Below are positions 42,875-51,266 of a stretch of DNA of 64,000 nucleotides, one piece after another. Source of the DNA: JASHPR01 sp963844655 (lineage in GTDB: Bacteria; Actinomycetota; Actinomycetes; Streptosporangiales; Streptosporangiaceae); NCBI GenBank assembly GCA_963844655.1, contig CAWJPA010000006.1:62001-126000 (forward strand), written 5' to 3'. The translations under genes and the position numbers were made by a program. Under the pieces are notes generated by a model, which was given only the letters and a program-made list of their open reading frames with translations, made no database searches and was not told the DNA's origin. Every line of letters begins with the position of its first letter. Position 1 is the stretch's first letter.

Positions 42875-44729
42875 AGTACCAGTACTCGGGAAGCAGGGTG
42901 AACAGCGGGCTGAACGTGACTTTGTGCAGCTTGCTGGTGACCCCCTGGACGATATACGCGTTCGGGTTCCAGATGAACGGCAGTTGCTGCGCCCCGTACG
43001 TAGCGTAGTCGTGGAAAACGGACAGGCTACTGCTGGTGTGTGTGGCGTTGATCAGGCTGTCCATCTTCGGGTCGGAGTAGTTGCCGGCGTTCGACCCCGC
43101 GCCGGTCGCGAACAGCGGCTCACCGGTCGGCTCGAAGCCAGGGCCGTCGAAGACCCAGCCGCCGTAGGCGAACACCTGGACGTTGCACTTCGGGCCCATC
43201 GGCGCGCACGGCGCGGCCTCGCCGACGATCGTGTTGAAGGTCTGCCCGAGGATGTTGATGTCGATCCCGGCCTTGCTGGCGTCGGACTTGTAGGTCTGCC
43301 ACATCGCCGTGGTGGCGGCCACGCCGGTCGAGTAAATGTACGTGAGCTTCAGCTGCTGGCCCTTTGTGATGCCGGTGCCGCACTTGGACGGGTCCTGGCA
43401 GGTCATCACGCCGCCCTGCATGGCCCAGCCGTGGCTGGTCAGCAGCGACTTCGCCTTGGCGATGTTGAACGGGTACGGGCCCTGGCTGTTGTTCGCGGTC
43501 TGCGCGGTAGGTATCCACTGGTTCCCCGGCGGCGCATTCGGGGCCGGCCCTGAGGTCGGGACGGCGTACCCGCGGTAGATCGCCTTGATGATGCCGGGCT
43601 GGTCGAACACCATCTGCAGGGCCTGACGGATGTAGAGCTGCCGGACCATGAAGCCTACGGTCGGGTTGTTGAAGTTGGGCTGAGCGTAGGTGAGGCCGAA
43701 AAAGTAGAACGGCTGCAGGGTGTAGCCACTGCCCAGCGGGTTGGTCGCCGGCAGGACCGAGTTCGCCGGCCTCTGCGGCAGGTCCTGCGAGGGGACGTAG
43801 CCCACGTCGAGCTGCCCGGTCTTCAGCGCGGTGTACTCGGACGAGTCAGCCGTGTACGGCAGGAACTTGACGGCCGACAGCTTCGGCTTGGGGCTGCCCG
43901 AGTAGTGCTTGTTCGGCACGATTGTCACGTTGCCCGTGGTGCTGAAGCTGGTCAGCTTCCACGGCCCGTCCACCACCGACCACAGCGGGCTGCTCGCGTA
44001 GGTCGAGGGATTGTTTGACTGCGCGGTCAGGAAGGTGAAGACCGCCTTGCACTTGGCCCAGTTGTCAGCGGCGCTGTCGGTGGTGCAGCCGCCGCTGCCC
44101 GGCTTGGCGCTCAGGCTGGTGACGTCCCAGGCCATGGGCATCGGCTTGAGCTCTCCCAGCTGGTTGTAGGTGAACCAGATGGTCGAGTAGGCCCTGTTGA
44201 GCTGGAAGGTCACCTGGTTTGGCCCGGTGGCCTTGTAGGACACCAGGTTGTCCGGCAGCAGGCCCTTCGAGTAGCCGTACCAGTTGGCCTTCTCCGCCTC
44301 GGCCATGTTCAGGAAGAAGATCAGGCTCTTGGCGTCAACGGGCTCGCCGTTGGACCACTTCCAGCCCTTCATGTTGACCACGACGGTCTTGCCGCCATTG
44401 CTGTACTTCGGCGGGCTGGCGGATGACAGGGGGTAGTTGACGGCCACCGAGTTATCGGTGTTGTTGCCAAAAATGTACAGCGGCCGGAAGAACAGGTACT
44501 GGAACTGCAGGTTGTAGACGCTCGCGTGGGTGACCGCGTAGAACGGGAAGATGTAGTTATAGGTCACGCCGGCCGGCAGCGCGATTGTCGCCGTCCCGCC
44601 CGTGACCGGGGAACTGCCGCTGCCGCTGGAGCTGCTGCTGCCGCTGGAACTGCAGCCCGCGGCGATCAGCCCGACCGCGGCCACCCCGGCTACCGCCGCG
44701 AGGCGCAGCTTCCGTCCCCACCGGTTCAT
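42864..44729 (-). CDS. Extracellular solute-binding lipoprotein, family 5 (oligopeptide/dipeptide type)
   Basis: A 621-residue lipoprotein. The signal peptide ends in the lipobox LIAAGC (Cys ~25), followed by a Ser/Gly linker. The mature part has the family-5 pattern: SNGGKTVVVNMKGWKWSNGE, then DAKSLIFFLNMAEAEKANWY, then VDGPWKLTSFSTTGNVTIVP and YIRQALQMVFDQPGIIKAIY. These proteins capture peptides, nickel, sugars or other solutes for ABC import. ATG 44729 follows GGGAG; the longer frame to 44810 has no signal peptide. No permease or ATPase genes follow it, so it is an orphan binding protein here. Confidence 0.88.
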   Translation of the reverse strand: MNRWGRKLRLAAVAGVAAVGLIAAGCSSSGSSSSSGSGSSPVTGGTATIALPAGVTYNYIFPFYAVTHASVYNLQFQYLFFRPLYIFGNNTDNSVAVNYPLSSASPPKYSNGGKTVVVNMKGWKWSNGEPVDAKSLIFFLNMAEAEKANWYGYSKGLLPDNLVSYKATGPNQVTFQLNRAYSTIWFTYNQLGELKPMPMAWDVTSLSAKPGSGGCTTDSAADNWAKCKAVFTFLTAQSNNPSTYASSPLWSVVDGPWKLTSFSTTGNVTIVPNKHYSGSPKPKLSAVKFLPYTADSSEYTALKTGQLDVGYVPSQDLPQRPANSVLPATNPLGSGYTLQPFYFFGLTYAQPNFNNPTVGFMVRQLYIRQALQMVFDQPGIIKAIYRGYAVPTSGPAPNAPPGNQWIPTAQTANNSQGPYPFNIAKAKSLLTSHGWAMQGGVMTCQDPSKCGTGITKGQQLKLTYIYSTGVAATTAMWQTYKSDASKAGIDINILGQTFNTIVGEAAPCAPMGPKCNVQVFAYGGWVFDGPGFEPTGEPLFATGAGSNAGNYSDPKMDSLINATHTSSSLSVFHDYATYGAQQLPFIWNPNAYIVQGVTSKLHKVTFSPLFTLLPEYWYFTK

Positions 44730-44900
44730 ATGGCGCTCCCATTTGGTCGGCCTATGGTTCGCTCTGAGCGTAACTTCGCCGATGAGGCAGCATCCAGCGG
44801 GGAATGTCACAACTTCCTACCGATATGGTCGCCGGCCATTCTCTGGCCAGCGGATCATCATCGCACCACCCAGGGGAATACCAGGGCCGCCTGGGCGTTG

Positions 44901-44924
44901 AGATAGATGCAAACGCATATATCT
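44901..44924. promoter_or_regulatory. Candidate MarR operator upstream of the LLM operon
   Basis: AGATAGATGC-AAAC-GCATATATCT: 10-base arms with one mismatched pair around a 4-base centre, 63 bases upstream of the LLM gene. It is the most AT-rich spot nearby, and the operon encodes a MarR protein. Confidence 0.6.
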
Positions 44925-44987
44925 GGCGTGCTTGCCCGGTTCGCGAGCGCCAGCCCGCTGCTGCGGCGGGGAGTCGAGGAGGCAGGC

Positions 44988-46175
44988 ATGCAGTTCGGGA
45001 TCTTCTCGGTGAGTGACATCACCCGGGACCCGGTGTCGGGGGAGACGCCGAGTGAGGCGGAGCGGATCGACGCGGTCGTGCAGATCGCGCAGAAGACCGA
45101 GGAGGTGGGGCTGGATGTGTTCGCGATCGGCGAGCATCACAACCCCCCGTTCTTCTCCTCCGCGCCGACGACGCTGCTCGCGTTCATCGCGGCGACCACC
45201 AAGAGGCTGATCGTGTCCACAGCGACGACGCTGATCACGACGAACGATCCGGTGCGCATCGCGGAGGAGTACGCGATGCTGCAGCACCTGTCGAAGGGGC
45301 GGATGGACCTGATGCTCGGGCGCGGCAACACGGCGCCGGTGTACCCGTGGTTCGGCCAGGACATCCGGGAGGGCCTGCCGCTGGCGCTGGAGAACTACAA
45401 CCTGCTGCACCGGCTGTGGCGTGAGGACGTCGTGGACTGGGAGGGGAAGTACCGCACCCCGCTGCAGGGCTTTACCTCCATCCCGCGTCCCCTGGACGAC
45501 GTGCCGCCGTTCGTGTGGCACGGCTCGATCCGCACCCCTGAGATCGCCGAGCAGGCCGCGTATTACGGGGACGGCTTCTTCGCCAACAACATCTTCTGGC
45601 CCAAGGAGCACTACATGCGCCTGATCCAGTTCTACCGGCAGCGCTACGCCCACTACGGCCACGGCACCGAGAAGCAGGCGATCATCGGCCTGGGCGGGCA
45701 GGCGTTTATCGCCAGGAACTCCCAGGACGCCAAGCGGGAGTTCCGGCCGTACTTCGACGAGGCGCCGGTCTACGGGCACGGGCCGTCGATTGAAGACTTC
45801 ACGGACCTGACCCCGCTGTCGGTCGGCAGCCCGCAGGAGGTCATCGACAAGACCCTGACCTTCCGCGAGCATTTCGGCGACTACCAGCGGCAGCTGTTCC
45901 TGATGGACCACGCGGGCCTGCCCCTGAAGACCGTCCTCGACCAGCTTGACCTGCTCGGTGAGGAGGTCGTGCCGGTGCTGCGCAAGGAGCTCGCGGCCAG
46001 GCGGGACCCGGAGGCATCCGACCCTCCGACCCACACCAGCCTGGTCCGGGCCAAGTACGGCGACCAGGCCCCGCGCCAGCCGCGCCCGAACGCGAACCGC
46101 GGCGACAACGTGACCGGCTCGGCTCCCTACCAGGACTCCGCGCCGGAGCTCCAGGCCGAATACCCGGACCTGTGA
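44988..46175 (+). CDS. LLM-class FMN-dependent monooxygenase (CE1758-like)
   Basis: A 395-residue luciferase-like monooxygenase: start MQFGIFSVSDITRDPVSGET, then VGLDVFAIGEHHNPPFFSSA, the barrel segment MLQHLSKGRMDLMLGRGNTA, and WHGSIRTPEIAEQAAYYGDG. The C-terminal tail SLVRAKYGDQAPRQPRPNAN is typical of the CE1758 group. It uses reduced FMN supplied by a partner reductase, which is encoded two genes downstream. ATG 44988 has GAGGAGG; the upstream frame is non-coding. Overlaps the MarR gene by 4 bases. Substrate unknown. Confidence 0.9.
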   Translation: MQFGIFSVSDITRDPVSGETPSEAERIDAVVQIAQKTEEVGLDVFAIGEHHNPPFFSSAPTTLLAFIAATTKRLIVSTATTLITTNDPVRIAEEYAMLQHLSKGRMDLMLGRGNTAPVYPWFGQDIREGLPLALENYNLLHRLWREDVVDWEGKYRTPLQGFTSIPRPLDDVPPFVWHGSIRTPEIAEQAAYYGDGFFANNIFWPKEHYMRLIQFYRQRYAHYGHGTEKQAIIGLGGQAFIARNSQDAKREFRPYFDEAPVYGHGPSIEDFTDLTPLSVGSPQEVIDKTLTFREHFGDYQRQLFLMDHAGLPLKTVLDQLDLLGEEVVPVLRKELAARRDPEASDPPTHTSLVRAKYGDQAPRQPRPNANRGDNVTGSAPYQDSAPELQAEYPDL

Positions 46176-46657
46176 TGCGCGCCAGCAGACATCTCGCCAA
46201 CGACGCCTGGGAGGCGCTCCTGTCCGCCCACGCCGTGCTGATGAAGCAGTTCGCGGCCGAGGACATCTGGGGGGACATCTCGATGCGGGAGTACGACGTG
46301 CTCTACACGCTGTCCAAGTGCCGCGAGCCGCAGCGGCTGAGCGAGCTGAACCGGCACGTCCTGCTCAGCCAGCCGGCGCTCTCCCGCCTGGTGGATCGCC
46401 TGGCCGACCGCGGCCTCGTGCAGCGCCACCCCGATCCCGCGGACCGGCGGGGGATCCGCTTGTCGCTCACCCAAGCCGGACGGGCGCTGCAGCGCCAGGT
46501 TGGCCGCAAACACGCCCGCGGCGTGGCCAGCGCCATGGCGGCCGGGCTGACCCCGGGCGAGCTCAGGCAGCTGGAAGCGATCTGCCTGAAGCTGGCTGAC
46601 CAGCCCGACGCCACTCTCGTGGTGGCCAGCCACCAGAACGGGGACATGCTGCTATGA
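46172..46657 (+). CDS. MarR-family transcriptional regulator
   Basis: A 161-residue MarR protein with the winged helix LSELNRHVLLSQPALSRLVD, then RLADRGLVQRHPDPADRRGI (the conserved DxRG wing) and RLSLTQAGRAL. It starts at GTG 46172 or the ATG one codon later (46175), overlapping the LLM gene, and ends overlapping the FMN reductase gene. Sitting inside the operon it most likely autoregulates it through the inverted repeat at 44901-44924. Confidence 0.92.
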   Translation: MMRASRHLANDAWEALLSAHAVLMKQFAAEDIWGDISMREYDVLYTLSKCREPQRLSELNRHVLLSQPALSRLVDRLADRGLVQRHPDPADRRGIRLSLTQAGRALQRQVGRKHARGVASAMAAGLTPGELRQLEAICLKLADQPDATLVVASHQNGDMLL

Positions 46658-47334
46658 ACACCAGCCAGGAACGGGAACCGTTCAAGCTCGTGGTGGTCAG
46701 TGCCGGAACCGGGGAACCCTCCTCGACCAGGCTGCTGGCCGACCGGACCGCCGAGCGCGCCACGGCGCTGGCCGGCCTGCACGGGAACGCGGTGACGGTC
46801 AGCGCCATCGAACTGCGCGAGATCTCCGGTGACATCTCCACCGCGCTGGTGTCCCAGCTGGTCAAGCCGAGACTGCAGAAGGCGGTCAGGGCGCTCGGCG
46901 AAGCCGACGGCATCATCGCCAGCACCCCGGTCTACAAGGCCGGCCCCAGCGGCCTGTTCACCTCGTTCTTCGACGTCCTGGACAACGACCTGCTCATCGC
47001 CAAGCCAGTCGTGCTCGCCGCGACGGCTGGAACGGCCCGGCACGCCCTGGTCGCGGACGACCAGATGCGCCCCTTGTTCGCCTATCTGCGCACGATGACG
47101 GTGCCGACCTCCCTGTTCGCGGCTCCGGAAGACTGGAGCGACCCGGCCCTGAACCAGCGCATCGACCGGGCCGCGGGCGAGCTCGTGCTGCTCATGGAGA
47201 GCGGCATCGCCAGCAAGATCAGGGACGAGTCCTGGCAGAGCTACCAGCACGAGTACGGCAGTGCGGGCGGAACCGAGGTGTCCATCGACCTCAACACCGA
47301 CCTCATGCGGCTCGCGACCGGCGGATCGGCCTAG
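46654..47334 (+). CDS. NAD(P)H-dependent FMN reductase (CE1759-like)
   Basis: A 226-residue flavodoxin-like reductase: LVVVSAGTGEPSSTRLLADR for FMN-phosphate binding, IASTPVYKAGPSGLFTSFFD (the conserved PVYK/SG segment) and ATAGTARHALVADDQMRPLF. It reduces FMN for the LLM monooxygenase in the same operon, completing a two-component oxygenase. Overlaps the MarR gene by 4 bases, and the operon appears to end here. Confidence 0.92.
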   Translation: MNTSQEREPFKLVVVSAGTGEPSSTRLLADRTAERATALAGLHGNAVTVSAIELREISGDISTALVSQLVKPRLQKAVRALGEADGIIASTPVYKAGPSGLFTSFFDVLDNDLLIAKPVVLAATAGTARHALVADDQMRPLFAYLRTMTVPTSLFAAPEDWSDPALNQRIDRAAGELVLLMESGIASKIRDESWQSYQHEYGSAGGTEVSIDLNTDLMRLATGGSA

Positions 47335-47380
47335 GCCAGACAGAGGACCTGCCTCCAGGCCGCGCCCCAGATGGACGGCC

Positions 47381-47902
47381 GGTCTTCTCGACTACCTGGA
47401 GAACTACATCCTGCGCACGATCTGCCCGCCCGAGCTGCTGGACGTCGCGCCCGCCATCAACATGTACACGATGGCCGGCAGCCCGGTGGCCTGCGCCGCG
47501 GCGCTGGCGCACCTGGACGAGATCGACCGGCTCGGGCTGATCATGCAGGCCGGCCAGACCGGCGACTACCTCCTGGGCAGGCTCCAGGAGCTGCAGCAGC
47601 TTCATCCGCTGATCGGGGACGTGCGCGGGCTGGGCCTGATGCTGGGCCTGGAGACCGTGCGCGACCGCGCCACCAAGGAGCCGGCCGACCGCGAGATGGC
47701 GAAGATCGTCTACCGCGCGTTCGAGCTGGGGCTGATCGTGTTCTACGGCGGCATCTACTCGAACGTCATGGAGATCACCCCGCCGCTGGTCATGAGCGAG
47801 GCGGAGGTGGACGAGGGTGTCGCGATCCTGGACCAGGCGATCGGCGAGGTCGAGGCCGGCGAGGTGAGCGACGAGGTGCTGGGCGACTACGCCGGCTGGT
47901 AG
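47381..47902 (+). pseudogene. C-terminal remnant of a class III aminotransferase
   Basis: The frame encodes the last ~170 residues of a class III (GABA/ornithine-type) aminotransferase: DVAPAINMYTMAGSPVACAA, then LIGDVRGLGLMLGLETVRDR, then AFELGLIVFYGGIYSNVMEI. The N-terminal two thirds, including the PLP-binding lysine, are missing. The ORF upstream of ~47380 is the shadow of the FMN reductase gene. A product could not be a functional aminotransferase, so it is a relic of a deletion, although the frame remains open and clean. Confidence 0.72.
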
Positions 47903-47936
47903 CCGTTTTCCCGGCGGGCCCAGGTGCGGCCGCCTC

Positions 47937-49763
47937 CTACATGTCGAGGACGATGTCGGTGGCGGGCTGCGCGCAGCAGATCAGCACCTCCCCGCCGGCC
48001 GGGGGTTCCAGCGGGTCGGGGGAGTAGGTGACGTCGCCGGAGAGCAGCGGTGTGACGCAGGTGTGGCAGACGCCGGTGCGGCAGCTCCAGCGGGTGGGGA
48101 CGTCGCAGGCGTCGGCGAGTTCCAGCACGCTGCGCGCGCTGGCGGTGAACGGGGTGGTGATGCCGCTGCGGGCGAACGTGACCTGCGGCCCGGTCCCTGG
48201 CGGCCCGGGTGGCTGATGGGGCGGTCGGCGGGTCTGCCCGACCAGGCCGGGGTTGGTGGCCGGCAGCGCCCCGAACAGCTCGGTGTGGATGCGGGCCGGG
48301 TCGATGCCGATCGCGGCGAGCGCCTGCTGCATGCCGGTCATGAACGAGGCTGGCCCGCAGACGTACGCGCTCGCGCTAGCGGGAAGGCGGAGCCCAGCCA
48401 GCTTGTCCTGGGACAGGCGGCCGGGTGCGGCGTGGCCGCGATGGCGTTCCGCCGGTGTGGCCGCGCTGTAGAAGATGTGCTCGCGGGCCCGCGGGAGGGA
48501 AGCGAGCAGGGTGTGGGTCTCGGCAGCAAAGGGATGCTCGCGCGGCCCGCGCGCCCCGTAGATCCACCAGACCTCGCGCTCGCTGCGCCGGCTCGCGAGG
48601 TCATGCAGCATGGCCAGCACCGGTGTAACCCCGATCCCGGCAGAAATCAGCAGCACCGGGTCGGCGCCGTCGCCAAGGACGAAGTCACCGCGGGGCGCGG
48701 CCACGTCGAGGAGCGCCCCGGGCCGCAGGCTGCGGTTCAGGTAGCTGCTCGCCGCGCCGTGCGGCTCGCGCTTGACACTGATCCGGTAGGCGCTCGCGTC
48801 AGGGGCGGAGGAGAGCGAGTAGCTGCGGACCGGGGCAGGCTGGCCCGCGCCGGTCACCCGCAGCGTCAGGTACTGGCCGGCCTGGGGTGTGGGGAGCGCG
48901 GCGCCGTCGGCTGCGGCGAGGTAGATCGAGGACACCGTGTCGCTTTCCCTGATCACCCGGTCCACCCGCAGCTCACGGAAGCCAGCCCAGGCCGGCGCCG
49001 GGCGCGGGGCAGACCCGGCGCCGGGAGGCAGTCCGGCGGCCTGGCCTTGCCCCTCGGCCTCGGCCAGCAGGTCGCGGAACGAGCCCTGCCAGCCCGGGCT
49101 GAGCGCGGGGATCTGCAGGGCGTCGCGGAGCCTGGCCAGGTCGCGGTGGGGAAGGTAGAGCAGCGCGTCGGTGTCGGCCACGCTCAGCGTGTGCGGGCCG
49201 GTGCGGGTCCTGACGATCAGGTCCCCGGCGCTGATGCGCCCTTCGGTGATCACGCGCATGTAGAACCCGGGACGGTGATGGGAGACCAGCAGCGCGGGCA
49301 GCTCGGGTTGGCCGAGGCGCAGGCCGACGCGGTAGCAGGTGACTCGCGGCTGGGTGACCTCGAACTCGGCCTCACCGATGCGGTACCGGTCGCCGATGCA
49401 GACCTCGTCGTCGGCCAGGCCGTCGACCGTGAGGTTCTCGCCGAACATGCCGTAACGCAGGTCGTCGCGGCCGAAGTGCTGCCGCCAGTGCTCGTAAGCC
49501 TGGATCTGGTAGACCATCACGGCCCGTTGCTCGCCGCCGTGGCCCTGCAGGTCACCCTGGCCGTCGCCATCGATGTTGAGCCGGCGGACCATGGCCGGGC
49601 CGGGCACCGGGTACTTCCAGATGCCGGTGTGCACGGTCTTGCCCTGCCAGGCCACGTCGCGCGGCATCCCGACGTTCACCGACAGCACCGCCGGCGCCCG
49701 GCTGCTGCCCTCCCCGGCACCGGCCAGGGCCGCAGCAGGACCGGTAGCGGCGGGGCCGGTCAC
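47937..49763 (-). CDS. MOSC domain - ferredoxin reductase - [2Fe-2S] ferredoxin fusion
   Basis: A 608-residue fusion. Residues ~25-215 are a YiiM-like MOSC domain (GDLQGHGGEQRAVMVYQIQA, then MFGENLTVDGLADDEVCIGD and VTCYRVGLRLG with the conserved cysteine). Residues ~260-500 form an FNR-type reductase (PVRSYSLSSAPDASAYRISV, LLISAGIGVTPVLAML). Residues ~520-608 are a plant-type ferredoxin (WSCRTGVCHTCVTPL with C-x4-C-x2-C, and VLICCAQP). It should move electrons from NAD(P)H to a MOSC site, perhaps reducing N-hydroxylated compounds by analogy with mARC/YcbX. GTG/ATG overlap of 4 bases with the upstream DUF427 gene shows co-expression. Confidence 0.9.
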   Translation of the reverse strand: MTGPAATGPAAALAGAGEGSSRAPAVLSVNVGMPRDVAWQGKTVHTGIWKYPVPGPAMVRRLNIDGDGQGDLQGHGGEQRAVMVYQIQAYEHWRQHFGRDDLRYGMFGENLTVDGLADDEVCIGDRYRIGEAEFEVTQPRVTCYRVGLRLGQPELPALLVSHHRPGFYMRVITEGRISAGDLIVRTRTGPHTLSVADTDALLYLPHRDLARLRDALQIPALSPGWQGSFRDLLAEAEGQGQAAGLPPGAGSAPRPAPAWAGFRELRVDRVIRESDTVSSIYLAAADGAALPTPQAGQYLTLRVTGAGQPAPVRSYSLSSAPDASAYRISVKREPHGAASSYLNRSLRPGALLDVAAPRGDFVLGDGADPVLLISAGIGVTPVLAMLHDLASRRSEREVWWIYGARGPREHPFAAETHTLLASLPRAREHIFYSAATPAERHRGHAAPGRLSQDKLAGLRLPASASAYVCGPASFMTGMQQALAAIGIDPARIHTELFGALPATNPGLVGQTRRPPHQPPGPPGTGPQVTFARSGITTPFTASARSVLELADACDVPTRWSCRTGVCHTCVTPLLSGDVTYSPDPLEPPAGGEVLICCAQPATDIVLDM

Positions 49764-50629
49764 GGCTGCCTGCCGGGCCCGGCCTCAGCGGCGGTCAGGT
49801 CGCGGTCGATACCGTGCGGGATCACGGCCTGGCCGGGTTCCAGCTGGAGCGGCCGGCCGTCCAGGTGCACCGCGACCTTGTCCGGCTCGAACGAGATGTG
49901 GCCGGAGACGCGCCGGGCCTCGGGCCAGGCGTCCTCGTACGACCAGGCCGCCTGCTGCGCGTCCCCGATGTCGAAGTAGCTGGCCAGTCCCTTGTAGGGG
50001 CAGAACGTCTGGCCCTCGGCCGGGGTGAGCGCGGACTCGTCGACGTCCTCGCGCGGGACATACCAGCGCGGCGCGAACCCGGACTCATTCAGGACCAGCG
50101 GGCGGCTGCTGTCGGCGACGGCCCGGTCGCCGGAACGGACGACCAGGTGGCGGCTGGTCTGGCGGATGTCGATGCGGTGGTAGCTGTCGGCCGCGTGCCC
50201 GAAGATCCGCTCGTCCTCCTCGTAGAACGCGTCCATGGCCCGCCACCCGAACGCGACCCGCTCCTTGAGCTCACCAGCGTAGTCCGGCAGCCCGGTGTGC
50301 TGCCAGGCCGCCCGCGGCTTGCGATGAGCGCCCGTCCGGGCCGTGTACCAGGACGTTGGGCCCAGGTCACGGTGCTCGGTGCGGTAGCCCTCATCCTGCA
50401 GCACGCCGGGGAGCACATCCCCGGGCGGGAAATAGGCCACCGGGTAGCGGCCCGGCTCGTGCAGCAGCACGACGTCCGCGCTGTCGGCCACCCAGGCGCC
50501 GCCGAACCTGACCCGCATCCGCCGCCGCAGCGGCTCGGCAAACAGCAGCCGCTCGGGAAGCGGGTCGGGCACCAGGAAGCGGCCCACCGCTCCCGGGGCG
50601 AGCGGTCCTTGCTGCCAGGACAGGCCCAT
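49760..50629 (-). CDS. Double DUF427 protein
   Basis: A 289-residue protein with two DUF427 modules. Module 1 is around residues 35-130 (RVRFGGAWVADSADVVLLHE, then YPVAYFPPGDVLPGVL). Module 2 is around 165-270 (DRAVADSSRPLVLNESGFAP, then FCPYKGLASYFDIGDAQQAA and ISFEPDKVAVHLDGRPLQLE). Function is unknown. It overlaps the MOSC fusion gene by 4 bases and is divergent from a CGNR regulator across a short region rich in GGTTA motifs. Confidence 0.85.
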   Translation of the reverse strand: MGLSWQQGPLAPGAVGRFLVPDPLPERLLFAEPLRRRMRVRFGGAWVADSADVVLLHEPGRYPVAYFPPGDVLPGVLQDEGYRTEHRDLGPTSWYTARTGAHRKPRAAWQHTGLPDYAGELKERVAFGWRAMDAFYEEDERIFGHAADSYHRIDIRQTSRHLVVRSGDRAVADSSRPLVLNESGFAPRWYVPREDVDESALTPAEGQTFCPYKGLASYFDIGDAQQAAWSYEDAWPEARRVSGHISFEPDKVAVHLDGRPLQLEPGQAVIPHGIDRDLTAAEAGPGRQP

Positions 50630-50652
50630 GGCTCCGTTCCTTTCTCTGCGCG

Positions 50653-50717
50653 CCTAACCTCTGTAGTGTGTTTATACGGTTAAGATGTAACCTGTCAAAT
50701 CAAAAATGAGGGTTAGG
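50653..50717. promoter_or_regulatory. Divergent promoter region with repeated GGTTA motifs
   Basis: Between the DUF427 and CGNR genes: CCTAACC at 50655-50659 region, the inverted repeat GGTTA-AGATG-TAACC at 50678-50692, and GGTTAGG at 50711-50717 just before the CGNR ATG. A regulator binding GGTTA half-sites could control both directions. Confidence 0.45.
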
Positions 50718-51230
50718 ATGACCATGACAGACGCAGCCGCCGGCGAGGGGTTCCTGCTCGCCCTTCTCAACAGCACCCCGGTCGTCGACGGGGTGCAGGC
50801 CGACGAGTTCGCCGACACCGAGCGGGCCCGGGCCTGGCTGGCCCGGGCCGGCGGCCTGGGCACCGAAGCGGAGTTGCGGCACATGGTGGAGGTCCGGCAA
50901 CTGCTGCAGGCGGTCGTGCGCGGTGAGCAGCCGCCGGACGCTCTGGCCCCGGTGCTGCAGGGGGCAGCTCTCACGCCGGCCGTGGCGGGCGGCCAGATCG
51001 CCTGGTCTCTCAGCGTCCTGCCGGAACGGGAGCTGGCCGTGCGGGCCGTGCTGACGTGGGACACCCTCACCAAGACCAGCCCCGGGCGGCTGCGGCCGTG
51101 TGCGAACGGCGAGTGCCGCCTGTTCCTCATCGACCGCAGCAAGGCCGGCACCGCCCGGTGGTGCTCGATGGCCGTCTGCGGCAACAGGATGAAGGCCCGT
51201 CGCCACTACGAGCGGGTGCGGAACAGCTAG
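50718..51230 (+). CDS. CGNR zinc-finger regulator (ABATE domain protein)
   Basis: About 170 residues: an N-terminal helical ABATE domain (LLALLNSTPVVDG, EADELRHMVEVRQLL-like region) and a C-terminal CGNR finger RPCANGECRLFLIDRSKAGT followed by ARWCSMAVCGNRMKARRHYE. The C-x4-C and C-x3-CGNR cysteines are all present. These are probable stress- or metabolite-responsive DNA-binding proteins. I choose ATG 50718 (MTMTD) behind GGGTTAGG; ATG 50706 is possible. The divergent DUF427/MOSC operon is its likely target. Confidence 0.88.
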   Translation: MTMTDAAAGEGFLLALLNSTPVVDGVQADEFADTERARAWLARAGGLGTEAELRHMVEVRQLLQAVVRGEQPPDALAPVLQGAALTPAVAGGQIAWSLSVLPERELAVRAVLTWDTLTKTSPGRLRPCANGECRLFLIDRSKAGTARWCSMAVCGNRMKARRHYERVRNS

Positions 51231-51246
51231 CCGGCCGAGTGGCCGG
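51231..51246. terminator. Short hairpin between convergent genes
   Basis: CCGGCC-GAGT-GGCCGG begins immediately after the CGNR stop codon and lies 20 bases from the convergent amidohydrolase stop. It is a plausible bidirectional terminator without a U-tract. Confidence 0.45.
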
Positions 51247-51266
51247 GTGACCGGGCCGTGAGCCTG

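Noticed and set aside
47261..47380. Start of the aminotransferase remnant at 47261
   Set aside because: The first 40 codons are the shadow of the FMN reductase 3' end.
48063..49979. 638-codon rightward ORF
   Set aside because: Antisense to the MOSC-reductase fusion and DUF427 genes, with no protein-like motifs.
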